Positions 30,634-39,528 are shown, counted from the first letter of the stretch. The stretch: 50,602 nt of DNA from Actinomycetota bacterium (GCA_005778835.1 SXMG01000090.1:1-50602); one strand, 5' to 3'. The notes: generated by a model not told the origin, from the letters alone. Numbers and translations are program-made.

Positions 30634-30658
30634 CAGTGTACAGCAGCACTTCACACTG
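30634..30658. promoter_or_regulatory. Candidate operator CAGTGT-N13-ACACTG (GTGT-N13-ACAC family)
   Basis: Perfect 6-bp half sites in the divergent 30548/30815 intergenic region. Confidence 0.45.
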
Positions 30659-30720
30659 CTCCGGGTCGACGGATTCTGCGAACCTGCCGGGAAGCAGAAA
30701 GCAAGGCCGACGGGAGGGTT

Positions 30721-30739
30721 CGCTCGACTATGCTGAACG
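30721..30739. promoter_or_regulatory. Degenerate operator copy CGCTCG-ACTATGC-TGAACG next to palindrome GGTGAACGTTCACC
   Basis: Shares ACTATG.TGAAC with the 21839 operator; upstream of XRE-cupin regulator 1. Confidence 0.35.
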
Positions 30740-30814
30740 TCAGGTGAACGTTCACCATCACTGACGACCTGACTGACCCTCAGGGCGGCACAGTGCGGCG
30801 CGAGAGGGGCAGCG

Positions 30815-31543
30815 ATGCAGTTCGATGTGGGCGCTGAACTGCGTCGTGTTCGCGAGTCTCGCAAGCTCAGCCTTCGAGCAGTCGCGTCGGCTGTCGGTGT
30901 CTCGGCGAGTCTGCTCTCGCAGGTGGAGACCGGCAAGACCCAGCCCTCGGTGAGCACCCTCTACGCCCTGGTCAACTACCTCGGCATCTCTCTCGACGGC
31001 CTCATGGGGCACAACCGTGTCGATGCCTCGCCCCTGGGGCTCTCGACCTCGACCGACTCGACCTCCAACGACGGCCGACGCAGCGACTCGGTCGTGCAGC
31101 GCCGCGAGGACAACCCGGTCATCGAGATGGAGAACGGCGTCACCTGGGAACGCCTCGCTGTCGGCGATTCGGCCGTCGCCGACCCGCTCATCGTCACCTA
31201 CGCGCCCGCCGGCTCGTCGTCGGTCGAGGGCAAGATGATGCGCCACGCGGCACTCGAGTACGGGGTGCTGCTGGAAGGCCGGCTGACGCTCCGCATCGAC
31301 TTCGAGACCTACGAGCTCACCCCCGGCGACTCGTTCTGCTTCGACGCCCAGCGGCCGCACCTCTACATCAACGAGGGTGATGTTCCGGCTCGCGGCATCT
31401 GGTTCGTCATCGGCCGACGCGAGATGGCGTACCAGACGCTGTCTGATCTCGGGCACGACGACACCGGTGAAGTTCGCCCCATCGCCTCGGCGGTCGACGT
31501 GCTGCAGGCGATGAAGTCGCTCAAGGTCGAGCCCCGCGACTGA
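30815..31543 (+). CDS. XRE-family HTH regulator with C-terminal cupin domain (regulator 1)
   Basis: LRRVRESRKLSLRAVASAVGVSASLLSQVETGKTQPSVSTL; cupin AALEYGVLLEGRLTL. Confidence 0.9.
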   Translation: MQFDVGAELRRVRESRKLSLRAVASAVGVSASLLSQVETGKTQPSVSTLYALVNYLGISLDGLMGHNRVDASPLGLSTSTDSTSNDGRRSDSVVQRREDNPVIEMENGVTWERLAVGDSAVADPLIVTYAPAGSSSVEGKMMRHAALEYGVLLEGRLTLRIDFETYELTPGDSFCFDAQRPHLYINEGDVPARGIWFVIGRREMAYQTLSDLGHDDTGEVRPIASAVDVLQAMKSLKVEPRD

Positions 31544-31558
31544 TCGGTCGTGGCGAGC

Positions 31559-32848
31559 TCAGTACGGGTTCGCGACGAACAGGTCTTGGGCCGGGAACTT
31601 GGTGAGCACCTGAGCGCCGTTCGCGGTGATGACGACCTCTTCTTCGATGCGCGCAGCCGAGACCCCGTCTGACGCGGGGCAGTAGGTCTCGAGCGCGAAC
31701 ACCATGCCGGCCTTGATCTCGACCGGGTGGGTCAACGAGTTGAGCCGCGAGATGATGGGGCGCTCGTGCAGGCCGAGCCCGAGGCCGTGCCCGAACTGCA
31801 ACCCGAAAGCATCCATCTCGCTCGCAATGCCGATCTCCTGCGCAGTCGGCCACAGCTTCGCGACCTCGTCGGTGCCGACGCCGTCGGCGACCTTCTCGAT
31901 CGCGGCATCCATCCACTCGCGAGCACGCCGGTACGCGTCGTGCTGGGCGGGGGTCGAGCTGCCGACCGAGAACGTGCGGTAGTAGCAGGTGCGGTACCCG
32001 TTGTACGAGTGGATGATGTCGAAGAAGGCCTGGTCTCCCGGCCGGATCAGACGGTCGGTGAAGTTGTGGGGGTGCGGGTTGCAGCGCTCGCCCGACACCG
32101 CGTTGATGGCCTCGACCTGCTCGCTGCCGAGCTCGTAGAGCTTCTTCGAGGCGAGAGCGACGATCTCGTTCTCACGGATTCCCGGCTTGAGTGCATCGGT
32201 GATGTCTTGGTAGACGCCGTCGACCATGGAGGCGGCCTGGCTCAGCAGCAGGATCTCGTCGACGTTCTTGATGGCGCGCGCGTCGAGCATCGACTGCTGA
32301 ATATCGACGACCTCGATGCCTTGCCGCTGCATCTCGAACAGGAACGACGGCTCGACGATGTCGACGCCCACGGGCATGCCGCTCAGTCCGGCATCGTGCA
32401 GCAGACCCTTGATGGTCGTCACGGCCTCCTTCATGAGGCCGACCTCGGGGTGGATCGCACCGCGCAGGCCGAGCATGCCGCTGTGGCTGTGGCCCTCGTG
32501 CAACCAGGGGGAGAAGAGCCGGTGGTGCTTGGCGGCCGAGCCGAAGTCCCACAGGTGCGGCTTGCCGTCCCGGGGCAGCAGCGCGTAGCGCGACATCTTG
32601 TCGCCGAGCGCCCCGCCGATCCAGGTCTGGGTCGTGTAGCGGATGTTGTAGAAGTCGAAGAGCAGGAACGCCCCGCACTCGGTCGCTTCGAGCGCCTGCA
32701 TCGCGCGGCTGAGCCGGTAGTCGCGAAGGCGGGCGAAATCGACTCGCTGTTCGTAGTCGACGGCCATGTGGCCGTGGGCGGGAATCATGCGATTGTCGAA
32801 GTCGAGCGCCGCGACGAGGGGCCGCGGGGCTTCGCTGCTCGAAGACAT
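31559..32848 (-). CDS. M24 / creatinase-fold family protein (paralogue B)
   Basis: FDFYNIRYTTQTWIGG; FFDIIHSYNGYRTCYYRTFSVG; QFGHGLGL; ALETY; RIEEEVVIT. Confidence 0.82.
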   Translation of the reverse strand: MSSSSEAPRPLVAALDFDNRMIPAHGHMAVDYEQRVDFARLRDYRLSRAMQALEATECGAFLLFDFYNIRYTTQTWIGGALGDKMSRYALLPRDGKPHLWDFGSAAKHHRLFSPWLHEGHSHSGMLGLRGAIHPEVGLMKEAVTTIKGLLHDAGLSGMPVGVDIVEPSFLFEMQRQGIEVVDIQQSMLDARAIKNVDEILLLSQAASMVDGVYQDITDALKPGIRENEIVALASKKLYELGSEQVEAINAVSGERCNPHPHNFTDRLIRPGDQAFFDIIHSYNGYRTCYYRTFSVGSSTPAQHDAYRRAREWMDAAIEKVADGVGTDEVAKLWPTAQEIGIASEMDAFGLQFGHGLGLGLHERPIISRLNSLTHPVEIKAGMVFALETYCPASDGVSAARIEEEVVITANGAQVLTKFPAQDLFVANPY

Positions 32849-32889
32849 GAGGAAGTGCTCCTGACGTTGGGTGAATATGCTGGTCATGA

Positions 32890-32926
32890 GACCGGGGTGG
32901 GCGCCTTCACCGCGCCCACCCCGGTC
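32890..32926 (-). terminator. Strong intra-operon hairpin between substrate-binding-protein gene and M24 gene
   Basis: Perfect 15-bp stem GACCGGGGTGGGCGC / GCGCCCACCCCGGTC, 7-nt loop. Confidence 0.7.
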
Positions 32927-32954
32927 ACCTGCGTGACGAGTCAGACTCTGCTGA

Positions 32955-33965
32955 TCACCACTCGGGAGCGACCGACGGGTCGTCCGCGTTGTCGGCCGTC
33001 ACCTTGACCGAGGGCATGAACAGCTCACGGGGCGACGGGGTGTTGCCCGTGAGCACGTCGTACGCGACGCGCACGGCGTTCTCGCCATCCCACGACGACG
33101 ACTGGAAGACGGTGCCGTCCAGTTCGCCCGAGACCACGAGCGGGTTGCCGAGGAACGTGTTGCCGATCGACGTGATGTAGAGCGACGCGGGGTCGATGCC
33201 ACGAGCCTTGAGGGCGTCGATCGCACCGGCGACCATGGTGTCGTCAGCGGCGTAGATGCCCTGAACGTTCTCGGGGCCCACAGCGGTCAGCATCTCCGAC
33301 ACCGCGATCTGCGAGTCGTCCTTGTTCCAGTTGCCCGGCTGCTCGGCGAGGATCGTCACGTTCGGGCAGTTCGCCTCGATCGTGTCGACGAAGCCGGCGT
33401 TGCGGTTGATCGCCGTCGAGTTGCCCGTGAGGCCGTTCACGACGAGGATTCCGACCTCTTCGCCACCGACGAGATCGCACATGATCTCGGCCGAGGAGAC
33501 GCCCTGACCGTAGGTGTCGGGGCCCGAGTAGGCCTCGGTCAGGTCTTGGTCTTCAGGGTTCACGTCAGAGTTCGTGACGGTGACCGGGATGCCGGCGGCG
33601 TTGGCGGCGGCCAGGCACGGACGCACGGTGTCGCCCACAGCGGGCCACAGGATGATCAAGTCGGGCTGAGCCGCGACCGCGACCTCGCACTCGCTCGCCT
33701 GCTGGTCGGCGTCGTACTGCGAGTTCGTGATGGTCAGGTTGATGCCCAGCTCATCGGCTGCGGCCTGCATCGGCGGCAGGTAGGTGGTGCCGTAGGGCTG
33801 GTCGGTGCCCTGAGGCAGCAGCGCGTAGACCTCGAAGGTCTCGTCGCCAGCGCCAGCGCCGTCGGTGCCGCCGTCGGACGAGTCTGCAGCTGCGCAGCCC
33901 GAGAGCACGAGCCCAGCGGCGGCCACAAGGCCGATCGCGGAGAACGTGATGCGAGTGTTTCGCAT
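32955..33965 (-). CDS. Sugar-type ABC transporter substrate-binding lipoprotein
   Basis: Lipobox GLVLSGCAAAD; ...QAAADELGINLTITNSQYDADQQASECE. Confidence 0.87.
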   Translation of the reverse strand: MRNTRITFSAIGLVAAAGLVLSGCAAADSSDGGTDGAGAGDETFEVYALLPQGTDQPYGTTYLPPMQAAADELGINLTITNSQYDADQQASECEVAVAAQPDLIILWPAVGDTVRPCLAAANAAGIPVTVTNSDVNPEDQDLTEAYSGPDTYGQGVSSAEIMCDLVGGEEVGILVVNGLTGNSTAINRNAGFVDTIEANCPNVTILAEQPGNWNKDDSQIAVSEMLTAVGPENVQGIYAADDTMVAGAIDALKARGIDPASLYITSIGNTFLGNPLVVSGELDGTVFQSSSWDGENAVRVAYDVLTGNTPSPRELFMPSVKVTADNADDPSVAPEW

Positions 33966-34023
33966 GGTCTTCCTCTTTCCGTTCTTGGTGGGGTTGACGT
34001 CGTCAGGGTTGACGACGAGCTGC

Positions 34024-35070
34024 TCAGACGGGGGTCTGAGCCCTCTCGCGACTGCGCAGAGACGAGCGAACGCCTGCGAGTGCCGCGCGAAGATTGGTGG
34101 GGTCGGTGATCACGGCGAGCAGCAGAATGACGCCGATGAAGATGTCTTGAATGTCGACCTGCACGCCCGAGAGCGTGAGGGCGATCTGCAGGATCCCGAG
34201 CGAGAAGGCGCCGATCAGGGTGCCGAGCACCGAACCGCGACCGCCGTTGAGCACGACGCCGCCGATGATGGCTGCGGCGAAGCTCGCGAGCAGCACCGTC
34301 GACCCTGCCGTCGGGTCGGCCGCGGTGCGCTCGAGCGTGTTGATGATGCCCGCGAGCGAGGCGACGAAGCCGGAGATCAGGAAGCCGGTCAGAATGCGGC
34401 GGCGCACGGGAATGCCCGCATCCACCGCAGCCTGACGGTTGCCGCCGACAGCGTAGAACTCGCGGCCGGCCTTGACGCGGGTCAAGAAGATCTGCAGCGC
34501 GACGAAGGCGAGCACGAAGAGCAGCACCCGGGGGGTGATCGGGCCCAGCAGCGGAGCGCCGAAGGCGATGCCGGCATCGATGTCGGTCAGGCGCACGGGC
34601 TTCTCGTCGGAGAGCACGAACGCGAGACCGCGCAGCGCGAAGAGCATGCCCAGTGTCGCAATGAACGAGTTGATGCCGACCACCACGACGAAGAACGCGT
34701 TGATGGCTCCGATGATCAGGCCGGTCGCGAGTGCGGCGAGAATGCCGAGCCAGAGGTCGGGAATGCTCGCCATCACGACGCCCGAGACCGCGAGCGTGCT
34801 CGCGACGCTGAGATCGAGCTCACCCATGAGAATGACCGCGGTGAGGCCCAGAGCGACGAGCCCGATGAGGGCGACGCGCCCCAGCGTGACCTGGTACGAC
34901 GTGAACACGACGGGTTCGAGAATCGCGGCGGCGACGATGACGACCGACAGCAGGGCGAGACCGCGGCCCTCGGTGCGACGCGCCAGGGTCACCTTGAGCT
35001 GGTCGAACCAGCCGCCACGCGCCGCGCCGAGGTGCATGGTGGTCTGAGGCTGCTTCTCTGCAGTGCTCAT
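34024..35070 (-). CDS. CUT2-type ABC transporter permease
   Basis: MSTAEKQPQTTMHLG...; TAVILMGELDLSVASTLAVSG; VLLASFAAAIIGGVVLNGGRGSVLG. Confidence 0.88.
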   Translation of the reverse strand: MSTAEKQPQTTMHLGAARGGWFDQLKVTLARRTEGRGLALLSVVIVAAAILEPVVFTSYQVTLGRVALIGLVALGLTAVILMGELDLSVASTLAVSGVVMASIPDLWLGILAALATGLIIGAINAFFVVVVGINSFIATLGMLFALRGLAFVLSDEKPVRLTDIDAGIAFGAPLLGPITPRVLLFVLAFVALQIFLTRVKAGREFYAVGGNRQAAVDAGIPVRRRILTGFLISGFVASLAGIINTLERTAADPTAGSTVLLASFAAAIIGGVVLNGGRGSVLGTLIGAFSLGILQIALTLSGVQVDIQDIFIGVILLLAVITDPTNLRAALAGVRSSLRSRERAQTPV

Positions 35071-36086
35071 TTCTTGGCCGCCCTTCTCGCCAGAGCATCG
35101 ACAGAGACCGCGAGCACGATCAGCGCTCCGATCGCCATCTGCTGGAATCCGAACCCGATGCCCGAGAGCACGAGGATGTTGGTGAGCACGCTCACGAAGA
35201 TCACGCCGAGCAGGGTGCGCAGCACGCTGCCCTTGCCGCCGAACACGCTCGTTCCGCCGATGATGATGGCGGCGAGGGCGCGGAACTCGTAGCCGTCGGA
35301 CATCGATGACACCGCGGTGTTCGAGAACGCGGCGAGCACGAACCCGGCGACCATCGCCGAGAGCGCCGTGATGACGAAGGCCCCGACGACGACGGCGGTC
35401 GTGTTGACCCCCGCGAGTCGCGTCGCGCTCTTGTTCGAGCCGTAGGCGCGCACCGCGAATCCGAAGGTGGTGCGCGTGAGGACGAACCACAGGATGATCG
35501 TGACGAGGAGCAGCACGAGAGCCGAGAGCGGAATGGGCCCGAATCGCGCTTGCCCGAATGCTCGGATGGGGCCGTCTTCGGGGCCGAAGAAGATGCTGCC
35601 TCCCGAGAGCCAGCGCAGAATGCCGAGGCCGATGAAGGTCGTCGACAGCGTGACGATGACGGCATTCGCCTTGAAGAAGCCGACCGCGAGCCCGTTGACG
35701 ATGCCGTACAGCATCGCCACGAGCGAGGCGACAGCGACAGCGGCGAAGACGCCGAACTCGTTGCTGATGCCGATGAAGATCACGGCGGAGGTGGCCACCT
35801 GGGCCACGACCGAGAGGTCGAGGTAGTTGGCGCTGATGACGACGAAGGTCATGCCGACCGCGACGATGCCGATGGGGGCAGCCCGGTAGAACACGTCGGT
35901 CAGGTTGGGCAAAGTCGCGAAGCCGTCGATGAAGATCACGGCGGCGAGAATGAGCAGCACGGTGAACACGATCACGCCGCGGTCGGCCATCCAGAGCAGC
36001 AGGCTGAACCGCTTCTTCTCGATGCCGGCCTCGGGCCGGCTCGCGACCGCGATCGTCTCGGTCAGGGTCTCGGATTCACGGCTCAT
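35067..36086 (-). CDS. CUT2-type ABC transporter permease
   Basis: VISANYLDLSVVAQVATSAVIF; RALAAIIIGGTSVFGGKGSVLRT; 4-bp overlap with next CDS. Confidence 0.88.
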   Translation of the reverse strand: MSRESETLTETIAVASRPEAGIEKKRFSLLLWMADRGVIVFTVLLILAAVIFIDGFATLPNLTDVFYRAAPIGIVAVGMTFVVISANYLDLSVVAQVATSAVIFIGISNEFGVFAAVAVASLVAMLYGIVNGLAVGFFKANAVIVTLSTTFIGLGILRWLSGGSIFFGPEDGPIRAFGQARFGPIPLSALVLLLVTIILWFVLTRTTFGFAVRAYGSNKSATRLAGVNTTAVVVGAFVITALSAMVAGFVLAAFSNTAVSSMSDGYEFRALAAIIIGGTSVFGGKGSVLRTLLGVIFVSVLTNILVLSGIGFGFQQMAIGALIVLAVSVDALARRAAKK

Positions 36087-37612
36087 CAGGCACCCACCAG
36101 GGTCTCGCCGGATGCCAACGACATCACGGTCTTCTCATCGGCTTCGGACTGCGCGAGCGTGCCCATGATGCGGCCGTCGCGCACGACGTGGATCACGTCA
36201 GAGAGCTCGAGCAGCTCGGGCAGGTCGGAACTCACCACGAGCACCGCTGCGCCGTTGTCGGCGAGCTCGCGCACCAGGCGGTGGATCTCGGCCTTCGCGC
36301 CGACATCGACGCCGAGCGTCGGCTCATCGAGCACGATGAAATCGGGCTTGCGGCCGAGCCACTTGGCGATGACGACCTTCTGCTGATTGCCGCCGGAGTA
36401 CTCGCCCACGTCGCGCGTGATCGCAGGCGGACGCAAGCCCACGACGTCGGCGAGCCGGCGCACGAAGGCGCTGATCGCCTTGGGCCTGAGAACGGAGGCT
36501 CGCGAGAGCTCCGCGCGGTTCGGCAGGGCGACGTTGTCGGAGACGCTCATGGTGAGCGCGAGCCCGTCGACGCGGCGTTCTTCGGGCACGTAGCCGATGC
36601 CCGCGCGCACGGCCGACTGGAAGCTGCCGATGACCGTGCGGCGGCCATCCACCGTCATGGTCACGGTGCCCGCGGTGCGCGGGTCGGCGCCGACGATCGC
36701 GCGCACGAGCTCGGTGCGACCGGCGCCGACGAGCCCGCCGAGCCCCACGATCTCGCCCGCGCGCACGTCGAGGTCGACGTCGTTGACGTTCGGAGCCTTG
36801 ATGCCCCGCGCCGAGATGACGACATCACCGGGGTTGGCGGTGCGGCGCACCTGCAGGTCGAGCTGCAACTCGCGACCGACCATGGCGTCGATGACCGCGC
36901 TGGGCGTGGTGCTGGCGATCTCGGTGCGCTCGACCAGGTGGCCGTCGCGCAGAATCGTGACGGCCTCGCAGATGGCGAACACCTCGGGGATGCGGTGCGA
37001 GATGTAGATGACCGCCATGCCCTTGCTCGCGAGCCGCTGCAGCATGGCCAGCAGGTAGTCGGTCTCGGCCGGGGTGAGCGTGGCCGTCGGCTCGTCGAGT
37101 ATCAGCACGCGCGGCTTGCGGGCGACGGCACGGGCGATCTCGACGAATTGGCGCAGCGAGACCGAGAGGCGCGCGATCGGCTCGTCCAGATCGACGGTCA
37201 CGCCGATCTCGTCGAGCGCTTCACGGGCGATCGACTTCAGCTGGCGCGAGCGGATGAAACCGGCCGTCGTCGGGGGAGCGCCGAGCAGGATGTTCTCGGC
37301 GACGGTCATCTCGGGCACCAGGCTGAGCTCCTGGTGCACGAGGGCGATGCCGGCATCGATCGCCGCGCGCGGCCCGCCCTCGAGCTCGTCGCCGCCGACG
37401 CGGATGCTGCCCGAGTCGGGAGTGATGATGCCGGCCAGGATGCGCATGAGCGTCGACTTGCCCGCGCCGTTCTCTCCGACCACTGCGTGGATCTCGCCGG
37501 GGCGCACCTCGAGGTCGACGTCGGCCAGGGCGAGAGCGCCGCCGAATCGCTTCGAGATGCCGCGCGCCTGCAGGATCGGCGCGGGGGGCTCGTGGTGCGT
37601 TGAGTTCGTCAT
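36086..37612 (-). CDS. CUT2-type ABC transporter ATP-binding protein (double ABC domain)
   Basis: GENGAGKSTLMRILAG; LILDEPTATLT; YSGGNQQKVVIAKWLGRKPDFIVLDEPTLGVDVGAK. Confidence 0.93.
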   Translation of the reverse strand: MTNSTHHEPPAPILQARGISKRFGGALALADVDLEVRPGEIHAVVGENGAGKSTLMRILAGIITPDSGSIRVGGDELEGGPRAAIDAGIALVHQELSLVPEMTVAENILLGAPPTTAGFIRSRQLKSIAREALDEIGVTVDLDEPIARLSVSLRQFVEIARAVARKPRVLILDEPTATLTPAETDYLLAMLQRLASKGMAVIYISHRIPEVFAICEAVTILRDGHLVERTEIASTTPSAVIDAMVGRELQLDLQVRRTANPGDVVISARGIKAPNVNDVDLDVRAGEIVGLGGLVGAGRTELVRAIVGADPRTAGTVTMTVDGRRTVIGSFQSAVRAGIGYVPEERRVDGLALTMSVSDNVALPNRAELSRASVLRPKAISAFVRRLADVVGLRPPAITRDVGEYSGGNQQKVVIAKWLGRKPDFIVLDEPTLGVDVGAKAEIHRLVRELADNGAAVLVVSSDLPELLELSDVIHVVRDGRIMGTLAQSEADEKTVMSLASGETLVGA

Positions 37613-37656
37613 CACTCTCCATTGGGTGGTGAACGCGGACGTCGGCGTCGCTCTGA

Positions 37657-37677
37657 GTGTAAACACACAAAGAACAG
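37657..37677. promoter_or_regulatory. Candidate operator, minus strand CTGTT-N11-TACAC (GTGT-N13-ACAC family, one mismatch)
   Basis: Plus strand GTGTAAACACACAAAGAACAG, upstream of the ABC operon start at 37612. Confidence 0.4.
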
Positions 37678-37722
37678 ATTCGCCAGCGTTGTGGCAGATT
37701 TGTTATGTAAGAGAGAACGAAT

Positions 37723-37738
37723 CGGGGCTGCAGCCCCG
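37723..37738 (-). terminator. Short hairpin downstream of SDR gene
   Basis: CGGGGC-TGCA-GCCCCG perfect stem just after the stop at 37754. Confidence 0.4.
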
Positions 37739-37753
37739 GAATCGGACTCGGGG

Positions 37754-38557
37754 CTACTGCATCACCATGCCGCCGTCGATCATGATGAGCTGGCCCGTCA
37801 TGTAGTCGCTCTCGGGGCTCGCGAGGAAGGCTGCGGTGCCCACGACGTCTTCGGGGTACGAGTACCGCTTCATGAGGATCATGTTCTCGGCGAGCGAGTC
37901 CATCGACTCGCCGGGCTTCTTGAATTTGCCGATCGCGACGAGATCTTTGTCGAGCTGCTCCCACAGCTCGGTGCGCACGACGCCCGGCCCGTAGCCGTTG
38001 ACCGTGATGTTGTGCTCGATGAGCGCCTTCGCGCCGCCCTTGATGAAGGCGAGCACGGCGTGCTTGGAGGCCGAGTAGGGGATGACATCGTCGAACGCCT
38101 CGCGCGACAGGATCGAGCCGACGTTGATGATCTTGTAGGGGAAGTCTTGCTTGCCCTGCGCGACCATCTGCTTGGCGGCCTCCTGCATGCACACGAGCGT
38201 GCCCCAGGCGTTGACATCCATGATGCGCTGCCAGTTCTCTTCCGTGATGTCGAGGAAGAACAGCGGCTTGTTGATGCCGGCGTTGTTGAGCAGCACATTG
38301 ATCGAGCCGAACTCGGCGACCGTGTGCGCCACGGCGGCGGCGGCCGATTCGCGCTTCGTCACGTCGAGCGACACCGCGGTCGCGACGCCGCCCGCGGCGT
38401 TGATCTCGTCCGCGACGCTCTGCGCGCCCTCGAGATTGACGTCGCCGAGGCAGACCTTGGCGCCTTGCGCCGCGTAGTAGCGCCCGACGGCGGCACCCAT
38501 TCCCTGGGCTGCGCCGGTGATCAAGACGTTCTTTCCTGCGAGTCGCGTGGTGTCCAT
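37754..38557 (-). CDS. SDR-family oxidoreductase
   Basis: NVLITGAAQGMGAAVGRYYAAQG; YSASKHAVLAF. Confidence 0.9.
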   Translation of the reverse strand: MDTTRLAGKNVLITGAAQGMGAAVGRYYAAQGAKVCLGDVNLEGAQSVADEINAAGGVATAVSLDVTKRESAAAAVAHTVAEFGSINVLLNNAGINKPLFFLDITEENWQRIMDVNAWGTLVCMQEAAKQMVAQGKQDFPYKIINVGSILSREAFDDVIPYSASKHAVLAFIKGGAKALIEHNITVNGYGPGVVRTELWEQLDKDLVAIGKFKKPGESMDSLAENMILMKRYSYPEDVVGTAAFLASPESDYMTGQLIMIDGGMVMQ

Positions 38558-38645
38558 GCGAGGCTTCTCCGTTTCGCTGTGTCTGAGGAGGACGGGCCCG
38601 GAGGAGAGAACAGCGTGTGGTCTCGCACCACCGGCGACCCTGTCG

Positions 38646-38666
38646 GTGTTATGTCACACAATACAC
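38646..38666. promoter_or_regulatory. Candidate operator GTGTT-N11-TACAC
   Basis: GTGTTATGTCACACAATACAC in the divergent SDR/XRE-cupin 2 region. Confidence 0.45.
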
Positions 38667-38751
38667 GACGGCCGTGAAAGCGCCACAGGAAGGGGTTATC
38701 GTGGCTCCTGGGAGAACACTGGCCGCACAGGGGTGGATTCAGCACGGTTCT

Positions 38752-38772
38752 GTGTTGCGCACAGCCGTACAC
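38752..38772. promoter_or_regulatory. Candidate operator GTGTT-N11-TACAC
   Basis: GTGTTGCGCACAGCCGTACAC upstream of XRE-cupin 2, same architecture as 38646. Confidence 0.45.
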
Positions 38773-38805
38773 TGTTGACGAACACCCAAGGAATGGATTG
38801 TCACC

Positions 38806-39528
38806 ATGAGCAACGCCGACGACGAATGGTCGATCGTGGGGGAGCGCATCCGGCTCGCGCGGGAATCCCTCGGCATGAGCGTGCGCGAGCTCTCGCGACG
38901 GGTCGACGTCTCGGCGAGCCACGTGTCGCAGGTCGAGCGCGGCCTGGCGTCGTTCAGCGTTCGTGCCCTCTACACGGTCGTGAGCGAGCTCGGCATCTCG
39001 ATGGACAGCCTCTTCGAGGATTCTGCCGTCGACGCCGACCAATCTCCGTTTCCGGATGACGATGCCGTGGTCGCCCGCTCGAAAGACACGTCGCTCGAAG
39101 AGGCAGGAATCGTGCTGCGGCACGCCGATCGACCGACGATCAGCCTGAGCTCGGGCCCGCGCTGGGAGCGCCTCACCGCCAAGCCCGAGTCGAACGCCGA
39201 GTTCATCGACGTCATCTACGCCCCGGCGCCGGGGGCAGAGCCACCGGCCGACTTCGTGCGGCACGACGGTCGCGAGTACGGCGTGATCATCCGCGGCGAG
39301 CTCAACGTGCAGGTCGGCTTCGGCACAGCTGTGCTCGGCGTCGGCGACTCGATCTCGTTCGACTCGTCGATTCCGCACCGCTTCTGGAACAGCTCAGACG
39401 ACGAAGTGCACGCCATCTGGTTCGTGCTCGACAACCACCTCGATGAGATGCGTCAGCAGTTCTCGAGCGTGGGCGCGACGAATCACCTGCACGGCTCGAG
39501 CGAGCGCGGGCCGGCGAGCGAGCGCTGA
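38806..39528 (+). CDS. XRE-family HTH regulator with C-terminal cupin domain (regulator 2)
   Basis: IRLARESLGMSVRELSRRVDVSASHVSQVERGLASFSVRAL; cupin DGREYGVIIRGELNVQVG. Confidence 0.9.
   Translation: MSNADDEWSIVGERIRLARESLGMSVRELSRRVDVSASHVSQVERGLASFSVRALYTVVSELGISMDSLFEDSAVDADQSPFPDDDAVVARSKDTSLEEAGIVLRHADRPTISLSSGPRWERLTAKPESNAEFIDVIYAPAPGAEPPADFVRHDGREYGVIIRGELNVQVGFGTAVLGVGDSISFDSSIPHRFWNSSDDEVHAIWFVLDNHLDEMRQQFSSVGATNHLHGSSERGPASER

Noticed and set aside
33865-35292. 475-aa plus-strand ORF antisense to ABC permeases
   Set aside because: E/R/Q/H-rich frame artefact opposite clear TM proteins.
36188-37603. 471-aa plus-strand ORF opposite the ABC ATPase
   Set aside because: Shadow ORF; the opposite strand has complete Walker and signature motifs.
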